Shown here: positions 1 through 10,430 of the stretch, piece after piece
Numbering within the stretch: the stretch's first letter is position 1
Layout of the letters: each line of letters starts with the position of its first letter
Origin: Sclerodactyla briareus
Taxonomy: Eukaryota > Echinodermata > Holothuroidea > Dendrochirotida > Sclerodactylidae
DNA length: 64,000 bases
Reading direction: 5' to 3'
Assembly: GCA_026419785.1 (NCBI GenBank)
Contig: JAODTK010001888.1
Span: 186,001 to 250,000 of the forward strand
Notes under the pieces: generated by a model
Database searches by the model: none
Told to the model about the DNA's origin: nothing
The model's input: the letters and a program-made list of their open reading frames with translations, nothing else
Translations under genes and position numbers: made by a program

Positions 1-775
1 TTCTTCTGCAATATTGCATATCAATTTTCTTTTTCTAAACAAAGCATTTTTAATGCACCTGTTGGGAGAAGTATGAACACTAATGACTATTTATCGTGAG
101 TAATGCGGGACATAATGGTACATTTTGGCATTATGCATAATTGTGTTACATTGAATCGCCACATATCATCCAGCCATGTATGTAGTAGGGACGTTGGATG
201 TATGCCCGCCAGAGACTGTCGGAGTTAGTGAGAAGGGGGGGGGGAGGGGCCGATGATTGCCAGCCTTGAAGTATAATAACAAAATAGAGCGGGCTAACTT
301 ATTGCACTCCCAAAGTTCGGTGACTATCGAGAAGTGCTGCATTCCAAAGCTTGCGATCTTGATTATTGCAAACACAAAGATTGATTGACCATGTATAGAG
401 TCTGTGCAGCATCTAGGGGTACCGTCCTGTCACAGCAAAGCTCAACCCTGCTGTATGGGGCAACTGACTCAGGCGTTTGGCATTCGCCTTCATTCGTGCA
501 ATGGTTATGCCCAGGTTCCCAAATATCATTTCACTCCATTTGCTATATTAGAGGGAAGCACCCCTTTCCCCTCAAACTCATTGTCGAGTGCCACTCTAGG
601 GCTTCCAGGTGCTACTCTGTAGGGCCTCAGATGGTCCAGTGATGAATTAATAGAGCACTATACATGTACCCACTCACATCCTATTGCTCAACTAGACATG
701 TGTAGGCGGTAAACTGCCCACAATGTTTATTCGCGCTTTGAGCAATCATTGGGAAGAAGATCTAACACCTATAAA
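1..775. other. Unannotated non-coding stretch
   Basis: No coding pattern, transposon domain or RNA gene was recognised. The short overlapping open frames are of chance length. A guanine run of ten bases starts at 235 and is followed by a further G-rich stretch. From about 776 the sequence passes into repeat family A. Confidence 0.6.
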
Positions 776-1345
776 GACATCCATTTTTGGGTTGGTCCAG
801 AAACTTGGATAGCTTTTCAATCCACAAGGGTGTTGTAAATCTATGGAATTTACAAAAAAGTCACATAAATTATTCCAAATTTTTGACCCACACTGACTTG
901 AAATGACCTTTTAATTTGTCATGAACACATGTAGGACCCCTCCACCAAGTTTAGTTTAGATCTGACAAAGTTTTAAAATCTCATAAATTATGCAAATTTG
1001 ACACCTGATGACCTTGAATGACCTCCACTTTGTCGGATAAATATAGTCCCCTACCCACAAAGTTTGGTTCAGATCCGACTACTTGAACATTTCATTTCAC
1101 ATAGTATGCGAATTAGCAGCCCCCAGCAGTGCAATGATGCCCCCTTTCCGTACTCATCCGAGATTTCACCAGGAGTACATTGTACAACCAAGTTTCCGCT
1201 CAATCGGATAAAGCGGTTAAGAGTTATTGCGCCTAACGCCTAAAGTTTCCGGCGGCGGCGGAGCATGGGAACTGCACCGACGAGACAGCGCGGCTACAAC
1301 CAAAACCATAATAATCCCGGCCAGACACTTTCCAGTGTCGAGGGG
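776..1345 (+). repeat. Interspersed repeat family A, copy 1
   Basis: This block is related to 32,230-32,710. Shared features in the same order are a phrase built on ACCAAGTTT with repeated GACCT motifs, then ATCGGATAAAGCGG-like sequence, then GAGTTATTG, then a CGGCGGCGG-rich segment, then ACGAGAC, then an AAAACCATAA block, and finally CCAGTGT followed by a G-run and TATA. The 3' end (about 1,195-1,345) is best conserved and CpG-rich, while the 5' half is AT-rich and diverged. No coding capacity is seen in either copy. It behaves like an old non-autonomous mobile element, but neither terminal repeats nor target-site duplications could be defined. An open frame at 1,265-1,564 runs out of the CpG-rich end and is not conserved in the other copy, so it is not treated as a gene. 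Boundaries are approximate. Confidence 0.7.
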
Positions 1346-4250
1346 GCTATAATTTTGGTCGTGAATCTGACTCTACCCAGGCAACTCCTGAAATATGATG
1401 GGATAAACTGCCAGTCGGCAGTAGTAGGTTCGCCAGAAGCCATGCCTTCATGGAAACAAGGTTGGTCTCAAACGATCTCCATGGGGTTTTTTCCAAACGC
1501 CTACTTGAGAAATATTCCGTGCGACAAAACATTTCAGAACGGCTGCCGTCTTGAGGTGCGGTGACGCCCACCTTTGCCCTTCTGATATCATTACTGACAT
1601 ACCTTTGGCAAAGTTTCAAATCAATCAGATTTTGAAGTTTTTGGGCAATGACAAAAGAAGTTTTGTAAGAAAAATTCAAATCCCTCCCCTTGTGGCATCC
1701 CCCCTCCCCACCTTTTTCAGCCCCTGTCAATCCCTATGTGGCGATTCCTCTTCAAAATAATTTCAGACATGTTCGTTTAGTCTGTCTGTTACTCCCGTTG
1801 TAACTTTTCACTATACCCTTGTAAGCTATATCAGCAGTTTGCAATTAAAGTAGTCAGCAATTGAACGTTACTATCGCAAATTCAAGAGGCCTGAAAATTG
1901 AAACCTATAACACACTGTAGCAATGGGAGAAAAAAAAAACACTGGGCTTTCGATGTGTCTATCCTACGAATTGGTGATCGTAATTTGATTTGATTTGGTG
2001 TTTACAGTTGGGGTTGAAAACAATACCCGTGCCTCAACCTAGACTCTTTTACTATTAGGTTAGGAAATACATCAGTTTGGCATTTTTTGGCCAATGTAAC
2101 AATCAATTATTTGCAAGACCTTCCGACTAAATCTATCTGACATCTTTTTTTTTTTTTTGAAACATACTGCCTATTCCTACTTCAGTTGCACTTGACTAGC
2201 TAACTGATACACGATTTGAAGTTGTACCGCACCACATGTTGTCTACTTGCGGTCCAAATGCACCCTTCACTGTACCAACACACCACGCGACAGCCATGGC
2301 ATAGCTGTATCCCGTGTACGTGCATGTGAGAGCGATCTCACAAAACGATCGTGAATTACGATATTCTAGCATTATTCAATCAGTATTTGGCATAAATCTC
2401 AATCATCTTGCTGCTGTAAGACAATGGTACCGAGGATTTTTACATGACAATTTTGGGTCATCTTTTCGCCCCCTAAATGTAATCTCAAGCGCCTTTTTAA
2501 AATCTTTCGATAGCTTGTACATGCACTGCCGCCCGCCGGACATGTTTGTCCAACGCTGACTTTCACGATGTTAATTTTCTTTATCAAACTTGGGCTAAAC
2601 AATATTTTAGGTGTTTCTTCTTCATGATATATTAGCGACGGGATTTTTTTTTCTTTTTTAGGGGGAGGGGGCACGGGCGATGGATGTCAATTAGAAGGGC
2701 AAATAACATCATACCGAAGAATGAAATATAGCCGCGCGATTTGTACCCCAGAGTTTGCCATCGCACAATTGCTAGCATTTTTAAGAATCCTCTGTCAGTT
2801 GCTGATTATGCATGCACTTTGCGATGGCGATACTGGAAAATAACAACACCTTAGGTAGGCAGAGGTTTACCGGTAATGTTGAATAGGCCTAGCTAGTAAT
2901 TACAACTAACATAACAATTATCCATCTTAGGCTAACTAGAGCAGTTGAATTAATAAGCTAACCTACAAAAAGTGAATTAGGACTGAAGCTCGGTTATAAC
3001 TGAATGCTCATCACGATTGCATCCTGTGGGCCTAGGCTATAGCCATTTGTAATCGGGATACCCTTAGGCTACATGGCTAAGCCGAGTGGATTATGTTGAG
3101 GTTGGGGGTTACCAACCGAAAGAAGTACCGGTTGGGTGTTGGTATTCAATGATATTTGGATTATATACTCTGTAATTGCTGGAATCCAAAACAATCTTTT
3201 CATAGTACATCAAGGTGTATAGATCTGACTTGTTCATTTGATTCATTATGTTGACCATCTACGCGGAGCGCCACCAGGGTTGCGCGGAGCGTAGCAGAAA
3301 ATTTCTGACTGATGTACCCCCCAGATGCCGAAACGGCATTTCTTGTGTATTTTGTTGAAACAAGCTAACCAAAAACTTCTGAAATGATCTGTTGCAATGG
3401 ATTTTGGAGGAACACCGGGTGGTCATTAAGACTAGCTCCTGCATTGACCCACTTAACGTTAGTACTAACGACAATTTTGCAAGTAGTGATTCCCAAATAT
3501 ACAACTTTTGGGTGCCATTGATAGACAAAGTCTTCACAAGATGTTTCCACTGCGCGTATGGAAGTTGAGACCCTTTTTGTCTCACCTGAATGAAATTCAA
3601 GGAAGGGACTTAGTGGTCACTATGGCGTTGTGTGTGTGTGATGTTACACTTTCTCGTTTAGCGGGATTTCGCACAAACCGTGAGGCGATTATGACGAAAT
3701 TTTGTGTGTAGCACCCGGGTTGGGTTGTACATGATCTGATTAGATTTTGGGCAGCAAAGTCATGAAGGGCAATGAAGGCTTGGATACAATAGATGTATAT
3801 TGTGTGGAGAATGAACAACGTAGTCCACAGTATAAGTTCAAACCACATTTCAATATGGCTTGTGCCTATCTGAAGTTATTGGCCTTCCAATTTTGGGCCA
3901 TTGAGCAGAGAAAATTGGGGAGAATCCCAATTGCGCAATAATGCTGACGTCCACAATGGACAACACAGAAAATTGTGTTATGTTTTGATTGTTCATTTTG
4001 TTGAATAAGTCAGCATGTAGCAGAAGAAGTTCTGTATTTCTCTCACCAAAGTACATCAACACCTACCAACCAACTACAGCACCCTCTCCCATGGAGTAGA
4101 TGCGCTTCGAAATGAAAATATTGTGTGAATGTCAATAGAAAACGAAGATTGTGGCAGGGTTGTTGCAAGTAGACACCATTCATATTGCAGGATGGGATGC
4201 ATTTCGATCTTGTGGCAATACACATTGCTTCACAATACACAAACCCAACT
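1346..4250. other. Unannotated non-coding stretch
   Basis: No gene was recognised. Poly-T runs occur near 2,144-2,158 and 2,645-2,660. Around 2,860-3,080 the word TAGGC or CTAGGC recurs often. Opposite-strand open frames at 3,259-3,600 and 1,347-1,730 are overlapping, of chance length, and show no family resemblance. A CpG-rich inverted repeat at 3,259-3,294 is listed separately. Confidence 0.5.
3259..3294. repeat. CpG-rich short inverted/direct repeat
   Basis: A 36-bp block begins CTACGC and ends GCGTAG, forming terminal arms. It contains GCGGAGCG twice (3,263-3,270 and 3,284-3,291). It is a compact CpG cluster in AT-rich surroundings. It could be a remnant of a transposon terminus or a protein-binding site; no function can be assigned. 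Confidence 0.55.
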
Positions 4251-4365
4251 GGACTAACTCCGTAGAAGGAAAAGTCCTTGAACTTCCGGTTTGGACGACG
4301 CATTCAGTTTTCATCCAGCATAAATTAGCTCCTGTAGGAATCATCCTGCAGTTGCCCTTTAATTA
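4251..4365 (+). repeat. Interspersed repeat family B, copy 1
   Basis: This stretch is clearly homologous to 6,800-6,916. Both share, in order, AACTCCGTA, a GGAAAAGTC segment, TTGAACTT followed by CGGTTTGGAC or its variant, GACGCAT, TTTCATCCAGC, then AATCATCCTGCAGT and a CCTTTAA end. Read in the other direction, the terminus starts TTAAAGGG and then ACTGCAGGATGATT, a shape common for inverted-repeat DNA transposon ends. No coding sequence is visible, so a MITE-like non-autonomous element is the simplest reading. Only one end is defined by the comparison. Confidence 0.75.
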
Positions 4366-4485
4366 AGTTGGGTAATACCTTTTTTATGTAATTTATTGTT
4401 TAAGCTCGTTAGTAGGATCACGCCGAAGACTGTATGGGGACAGTGAGGTAGATTTGTAGTTTGCAATGTAGGACTGGACCAGGTA

Positions 4486-4830
4486 GATGAACTGATTAGA
4501 TTTTCAGCCGAAAATATTGCTGATTAAGTGGTCTAACTTGCTTAATTTTTGCGAATTTTCCGGTTTGGTCGGAATTTCCACGAAACTTGGTGGATGTAGT
4601 CTACAGGTCCCAAGAAAATTTAAAAGTGATGTCCAGGGTCACTGGAGGTCAGTCAATGTGTATGAATTGCATATTATGCCAATTTTTGAAAGTTCGTTGG
4701 ATTTCCACCAAAATTTGGTACATGTGATCCACCTTATTCTGATGGAATCGATTTCTCGTCAACATCGGATTAGCCCAGATGCTTGCCCGAATGCCTGATC
4801 AAGCTGAAAAAGTCTTAGAGTGGCAGGATC
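4486..4830 (+). repeat. Interspersed repeat family C, copy 1
   Basis: This block is related to 25,381-25,715. Shared features in order are GATTTTCAGC, an AATAT-TGCTGAT segment, a TGCG-AATT phrase, CACGAAACTTGGTG or its variant, GGGGTCACT or GGGTCACT followed by GAGGTCA-like sequence with TCAAT, a GAATTGCAT phrase, and a TTGGATTTC or TTGCATTTC motif. Wording such as ACGAAACTT resembles the ACCAAGTTT phrases of family A, so the two may be distant relatives. It is non-coding. The open frame at 4,517-4,798 is not preserved in copy 2 and is regarded as spurious. Confidence 0.65.
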
Positions 4831-5602
4831 CTGTGATGTAGAATGAGGGCATTCTTAGAGAAAATATGAAAAGGTAGATTGTCTATTTTTGTCAATTTTG
4901 GTTGTATATATAAATACGATAACACAATCCAACCAACATGCCTGTACGTTTGTCTCTCAATCCCCACATGGTAAGTGAAAAATTGATTGATTGGCACCTG
5001 AAAGAAAATTAAAAAATAATTTCAATCTGTTAGCATCCCCGCCGCCTCCTTTTTGAGAGGAAGAATTCTGAAAATTTCTGTTTTTTTTTTTTGTTTTTTG
5101 TTTTTTTTTCTTCATTTGGCCCATAATTTCTCTGAAAGGAATAATTTTGAAAGTCTAACCCATGGAAATCAGTTTGCTTTCGACAAAGGAACAATTTGAA
5201 GCATGTTTAGGTTTAGAAGGCCTCCTGAGGAAGGTCAAGTGACAAAACCCTGCTTAGACCCGCCTCCTTTTCCGTTTGTTTTCGCCGCACCGATCAAAGG
5301 CGCGTTGTGCCGCTCTAACGAGGGGGAAATCACCCACAATATCGACGCGAATCAGTAGCCCTGGACAGCGCACTCGTTTCGTAACTAATAGTAGAGTGCC
5401 GTGCCTATGAGACGCGATCGCTTTTTGAGGAGCGAAAAATACCTAACAATACAACCCCCCTCCGCTCGTGTTGCTTCTTCTGACGTGGGACAAAACAAGA
5501 GATGTGGCTTGTTGTCAACATTTACCTCAACGGCTCAGGCCGGCAAAGAAAAAAAAAAATCACAATTCTTTTTTAATCTTCTCGAGATTTTTCAGGGGGG
5601 GG

Positions 5603-5629
5603 GGGTGCGCGCCCTGGGTCCGCGCCTGG
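5603..5629 (-). mobile_element. Possible terminal inverted repeat end
   Basis: After a run of ten or more G, the sequence passes through GCGCGCCCTGGGTCCGCGC and stops at CCTGG. Read on the minus strand this begins CCAGGCGCGGACCCAGG, a GC-rich transposon-terminus style sequence. No matching opposite end was found within the preceding or following kilobase, so it may be a solo or truncated element. Confidence 0.35.
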
Positions 5630-5663
5630 AAATGCCGGGAAGGGATTACTACAACCATTGGGG

Positions 5664-5669
5664 CATATA

Positions 5670-5702
<33 letters not shown>
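5664..5702. repeat. (AT)n microsatellite
   Basis: An alternating AT tract of about 39 bp with one phase break. The open frames ending in Tyr-Ile repeats across this tract are low-complexity artefacts. Confidence 0.9.
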
Positions 5703-6799
5703 CTATTAGTATCTATATGATATAGGTAGTATTTATTTGAAGAATTTATTTATTGTTTTTGCTGAATGTTATGAAATATATACTGACAACACAATATCAC
5801 CACATTGCAATCCATTCATTGCACAACCATCTGAGAGAAGAGGAGGAAGGGGGCAATTAGCAGCAGCCAAGGAATTTGAGTTCATGAGAACATACCATGT
5901 CTTTTTACGGGGTGCCAGTGCCTCCTTCAGTCACTCGGTGTGCTCTCGTTGGCTGCTTCATTTTCGATTGGGACATGTATCTAGCAGGTTTCAGGACAAC
6001 CACTAAGGTTCGTCAGGAAACCCTAGCCATGTTTGCGATCATGGATGGACAACAGCGGCAACTTACCTTTTTACGATTCTTAAGGCTAATTTCGTCATGT
6101 GTGGGGTTTCTCATTTGTATTCAAGTGCTCTGATGTGCTTTTCATAGTGCCCTCAATAACCAATGTGTATGAGGAGGGGGGGGAACAGGCAGAGGTCCCT
6201 GGTTATTGACGTCATAGTGTTTGAGACGTTCATTGCTGATAATTGTGTGTGTTCGAGGTAATATAATGAAAAACATGGGAGGTCATCCCAGGGTAACCAG
6301 AGGTCATTTGAGGTCAAATGATAGCAATAATCATCATCGTAAATCTTGCCTAGTCCATAACCAAGACATTGTAATGAAATAATATTAATGTTCATTTTGA
6401 TGACTAGCCTAGTGTTTCGGTACCGTTCCAGTGTGTGAGCGGCCCCGCGCGATAGGACTGCAGTTAAGAATTATGAAGCATCGATGGCCAAAAGTAAAGA
6501 ATCCTGTTATTGGAAAAATGGGACTATATCTCATTTTTTTTTACCCCCGGTCGGCGGGGGAGTGTTAATTCTTCTGATCATGACATCATCAATCGGTCTT
6601 CAGTCACTCCTCGTGGACCGCAAGGGACGATGGGCGAAACCGTTGGGGGACGAGGGGGTCGCTCCCCCAAACTTTCCCACGACCCCCCCCCCCTTCGGGA
6701 TTGACAACGGTTTTTTCGGTCACAAAAGATATAGCACTCCCAACAAAGAATCCTTGTTGGGTCGATAAGTTAATATACAAACTTTTAACAAGGAACTAT

Positions 6800-6916
6800 A
6801 AGTATAACTCCGTAACGGAAAAGTCATTGATTGAACTTACGGTTGGACTGACGCATCAGCTTTCATCCAGCTGTTATATTAGCACCTTTATTAATCATCC
6901 TGCAGTGGGCCTTTAA
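6800..6916 (+). repeat. Interspersed repeat family B, copy 2
   Basis: Homologous to 4,251-4,365, as listed there. This copy differs by small indels and point changes and ends in CTGCAGTGGGCCTTTAA. Immediately upstream (6,530-6,720) is a G/C-homopolymer-rich stretch with CCCCC runs and a TTCGGG turn that has no counterpart in copy 1, which suggests that only the last 115 bp belong to the shared unit. Confidence 0.75.
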
Positions 6917-7988
6917 GAAATCTCAATTAAATTTGATGCTTGTGGCAACCCAAAAACATATCAGGTGGACGTTCCTGCATGTCCACCTTTGATCCACTAC
7001 ATACTCATCTCGTTCGGGCCGAGTTACAACCGTGGATCCCAACAAAGCTAACATCTACCAGCTGGTCCATATCCGTAGATGTCATGCACGTACGAAATGT
7101 ACGTACCGCGCGCGAAGGTAGGCACCTTTCGCCGTGGTGTCGTGTGAAAAATATGAAACGTGTGCAATAAAAACAGTACCCGATATTGCGTATTTTGCAT
7201 GAACCGCTTGTGCCAATGATTCAAAATCAATCTGAGATATCACGATTCGTTATACAAAATTTGGCTTTGATCCTCCTAATTTCACCACATTTTTGAGATT
7301 AGGCTTATATATTTACTAACACTCCGGGATATTTTCTTTGATATGATGATTGTTTGATATGCTTTTGACATGTGGGATTTCTTGTTTCATTGGACGGTCG
7401 GATATTAAATCCTGACACTTCTGAATGGAGGTCTGATACATTGATATTTTTTTCGATAATTTTGAACCATTGGCATTCCGTGTATACTTGCCCGAGCACA
7501 GAGGGATGCCTACTAAGCAACAATGCTCTTCGAAGGTATCTTAATATAGGGTGGCGCACGCTATGCTATTTTTTTTTTTTGTTAGTCGATTTGCACAAAA
7601 GTGGTGGGTTGGTGGTGTCTATCTTCATTTCCGATACAACAGTAGAGGAGGTAACTGAAGGTCGCATTTATTGCCTAACTGAATTAATTTAACTGAACTT
7701 AACCGAAACGGGACATTCAACTGATATTCTGTAGGTGTGGTCTCCTGTCTATGGTAGAGATGGGTCAATGCAGGTCATCAGCTGTGTATAATGATTCCAT
7801 TTATTTGTTTTTATGAAGCAATAATAAACAGTAGGTTATATGTGTCCAATGTGAAAAATAACATAGGGTTTGGCTGGAATACATGCGAATGGAAGTATTT
7901 TTAGAGGCCAAGGAGGCTTAACGAGGTAGTATACTCCAGCAACAACAAAGGAAGGTACATATATGCCTCATATTACATATAATACATA
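6917..7988. other. Unannotated non-coding stretch
   Basis: No gene was recognised. Overlapping open frames on opposite strands near 7,305-7,690 have no family resemblance. One inverted repeat pair is listed separately (7,211-7,475). A poly-T run lies at about 7,568-7,580. Confidence 0.5.
7211..7475. repeat. 17-bp inverted repeat pair, 231-bp spacer
   Basis: TGCCAATGATTCAAAAT at 7,211-7,227 and ATTTTGAACCATTGGCA at 7,459-7,475 are complementary at 16 of 17 positions. The spacing would suit a small MITE or a long-range hairpin. No target-site duplication or flanking homology beyond the arms is clear. Confidence 0.5.
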
Positions 7989-8011
7989 GATATATATATA
8001 TTCTATATAAG

Positions 8012-8059
<48 letters not shown>
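7989..8059. repeat. (TA)n microsatellite, interrupted
   Basis: An alternating TA tract of about 71 bp with two short interruptions. It lies 70 bp from the minus-strand CTGACGA hairpin element, on that element's 3' side. Confidence 0.9.
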
Positions 8060-8129
8060 GAAGAACAATAAAGAGGAATCGGAGTTCGATGTTTGACGTT
8101 GTGGGAGTACAAATCTATTAATCATGAAA

Positions 8130-8157
8130 TTTTCGGTCCCCCTGGGACCTTCGTCAG
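8130..8157 (-). ncRNA. CTGACGA-hairpin-GAAA element, copy 1
   Basis: On the minus strand the sequence reads CTGACGA, then A, then GGTCCC, then AGG, then GGGACC, then GAAA. The stem is a perfect 6-bp duplex. A second element at 37,425-37,450 has the same head, the same AGG loop and the same GAAA tail, but a different stem that still pairs. CUGANGA-helix II-GAAA is part of the conserved core of hammerhead ribozymes, which are known from Penelope-like retroelements. I could not find a partner strand for helix I or a convincing helix III with a UH cleavage site, so catalytic activity is not supported. It may be a decayed copy, or a conserved 3' hairpin of another element. Confidence 0.5.
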
Positions 8158-9219
8158 CAGAGAATATGACAGAAGCTTGATCTACACCGTATAAATATAC
8201 CTTGTGAAAGTCGTAGCCCGAAATACGGGTTGCCTCGACCAACGAGTAACGGACTAGACATAATCAGCTTCGGCAGTCAATTCAACGGTGTGTGATTGTA
8301 GAATGAGGGAATGCTAACAATTCACAGCCATTAGTGTGCGTGCCTAACCTGATGAAAATCCACTTTAGTTCTGCTCGTTTGCGATCAGTGGCCGATTTAA
8401 AGCTAGATGCGAACAAGTGTGCAAAGGAGATTAGCAGTCAGTGACTGGCCAAGTTGAAATGCTCACCGATGGGGCACCGACATATTGTCACGAATAGATG
8501 GTTTGTGATTATTAAACGCTTTTGGGAAAAGTGGTGCTGTCTCGCCCACCATTAATTTCTCCATTCACAGGCTGTGCATGGAACGCATTACACAAGTTGT
8601 CAGAGTTGCAGCCAAGGGGTGGGGGCCTAATGAAAAAGTCACAGTCACCAGTTGGCAAATTAAAGTGTGTGTGTGATAAATTAAACAGTTCTATGCACAG
8701 GGTATACATAGAACATACTAGTTGAAAGCTACATCAAGGGAGGTAGGGTAAGAATAAAACTCGACGTTCTGTGAGACTGGTGCGGATTACATTATCATAG
8801 TGGAATCAGGTGCTAATTTTTCGATTTTTTTTAAATATATTCATCTACAACCACCAACCACATATTTACATCAACCATCCGGAAATTGAGACAAACCCAC
8901 AGGTCGAAATTGAAAAATAGAGGAGGGAAGAAAATCCAATGAAGGTGAATAAAAATAGGCCCACTAACTTGTGTCGTACTGATCCTTGCATTGTATTGTA
9001 CCCAATATTTCTTTTTGCAAAGTTAGGGACGGGGCCATTAGACATTTGAAGCCCAGGGACGTGGCTTCAGAAAAAAGGCCGTATTTCTAGCAGGATACAC
9101 GCAAACTAATTACATTGAGAGGTAAACTTGTATAGTTGTGTACGATATGTGGCTGCTTCCAAGAAGTCGCGATGCAGGTTACACAAGTGAGCTAGGTTAG
9201 TTAGGCCCTATTGTAAGCT

Positions 9220-9248
9220 GTTGTTGCTGTTTGTTGTTGTTGTTGTTG
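9220..9248. repeat. (TTG)n microsatellite, imperfect
   Basis: About nine TTG units with two variants. The hydrophobic open frame starting at 9,221 takes its Leu/Val-rich beginning from this tract and is not considered coding. Confidence 0.8.
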
Positions 9249-10264
9249 GAGGGCCAGTGTTGGTGGAAATATTAGTTAGGTCAAAAATGTTTGGGACGAA
9301 TTCCATTACGTACGAATCCAGGCCGCAGATAAAAATTCCAGGAATGGCGCCCTCCAGTTCTATGATCGGCCGCCCTTGGGGGACATGGACGGGAGGAATT
9401 TATTGCATAAAGGCAGCTTACATGAAGTCGCTACTGCCAATTTAAAAGTTTAGGCCTACATCACCCAAAGAGTTAGAGGTCAAAAACGCGTCGGTGAATG
9501 ATGCAAACTCCATCTCGGATGGGTGCTTGCAAAAGCCTCACGAAAGCCGTACACTGGCCATTATTCTACCCTACGATGTCGTCAATACGGACGGGCGTTC
9601 CTTTTTGGATGGGGCAGTTCAGTTAGCATCTTGTTTCGATAGGGTTATTTTTTTAGGCAGGACTTTCGTGGCGCTTCGTTCACAATAGTTGGTGTTTACA
9701 GCTGTAAGCTTATTTACCGGTGGTTTAAGCAAAATATTTTACGTCTACCCTGGCTATTGCCCCAACTAGCCAAGGCCATGGACTCACCCTCATTATACAA
9801 AAAATTCACGAACCAAATCACTTGGAATTTGGAAATTATTATTTATCAATTTAATCTCAACTATTCTATACTATCTGTCGGGAGTAGTACTCGTTATCTG
9901 TTTGGATACCTCGATATCACTTCGAATACGCCGATATCGGGGTTTCAGGAATTGGGAATTTTGCACTAAAGGTTGCCACGTCACAAGTCGAAACCTTCAT
10001 TTATGGAATCATTCATCATGACAGTTGTTACACCCAATTTGAATGTCAATACAGTGAAATAAAACGAGTCATACGTCAACGTGGTCGGAGAGTTAGAGGC
10101 CTATCGGCGACAAAAATAATAAAATTAATGTTGGGCTTTCCACGTTAAAAGTCTCCATCGGCCGTTTAGGGGTGGTTAAACAGGCGGAAGAGTGTGTGCG
10201 CATCTCCCGGAAAAGCCGGGTTCGGGAATATCTTCATATCCTCTGTAAGTCATTTTAGCACAAC

Positions 10265-10430
10265 GACATCCGATTTTCAAGATTTACGAGTTTATAGGGC
10301 ATTCATAAAACTAGGTCTAAAGAATGATTAAGGATTCCGAGCAAGGAGTTCCATGATCTGGCGCCAAAACTATCGAATAGTCAGACGGTGGGGATTTAGC
10401 GAATGGAAGTTGAATTACCGCGGGAATTGC
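10265..10430 (-). mobile_element. Possible L2-like retrotransposon tail trace
   Basis: Minus-strand translation across about 10,342-10,372 gives SFGARSWNSL, which resembles the (F/S)xxxGAxLWNSLP motif that follows the RT domain in L2/CR1-like elements. Flanking frames contain several stops, and no LHWLPV motif was found at the expected upstream distance. It is therefore only a hint of a very old fragment; chance similarity is not excluded. Confidence 0.25.

Larger units (their letters stand above)
4831..6480. other. Unannotated non-coding stretch with AT repeat
   Basis: No gene was recognised. It holds poly-T at about 5,082-5,109, a possible DNA-transposon end at 5,603-5,629 and an (AT)n tract at 5,664-5,702. 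Around 6,270-6,325 there is a cluster of AGGTCA words including TCATTTGA-GG-TCAAATGA, an interrupted palindrome of unknown meaning. Confidence 0.5.

Noticed and set aside
8130-8157. Complete hammerhead ribozyme
   Set aside because: Only the CUGANGA-helix II-GAAA part is present; no helix I partner or convincing helix III and cleavage site was found in either copy.
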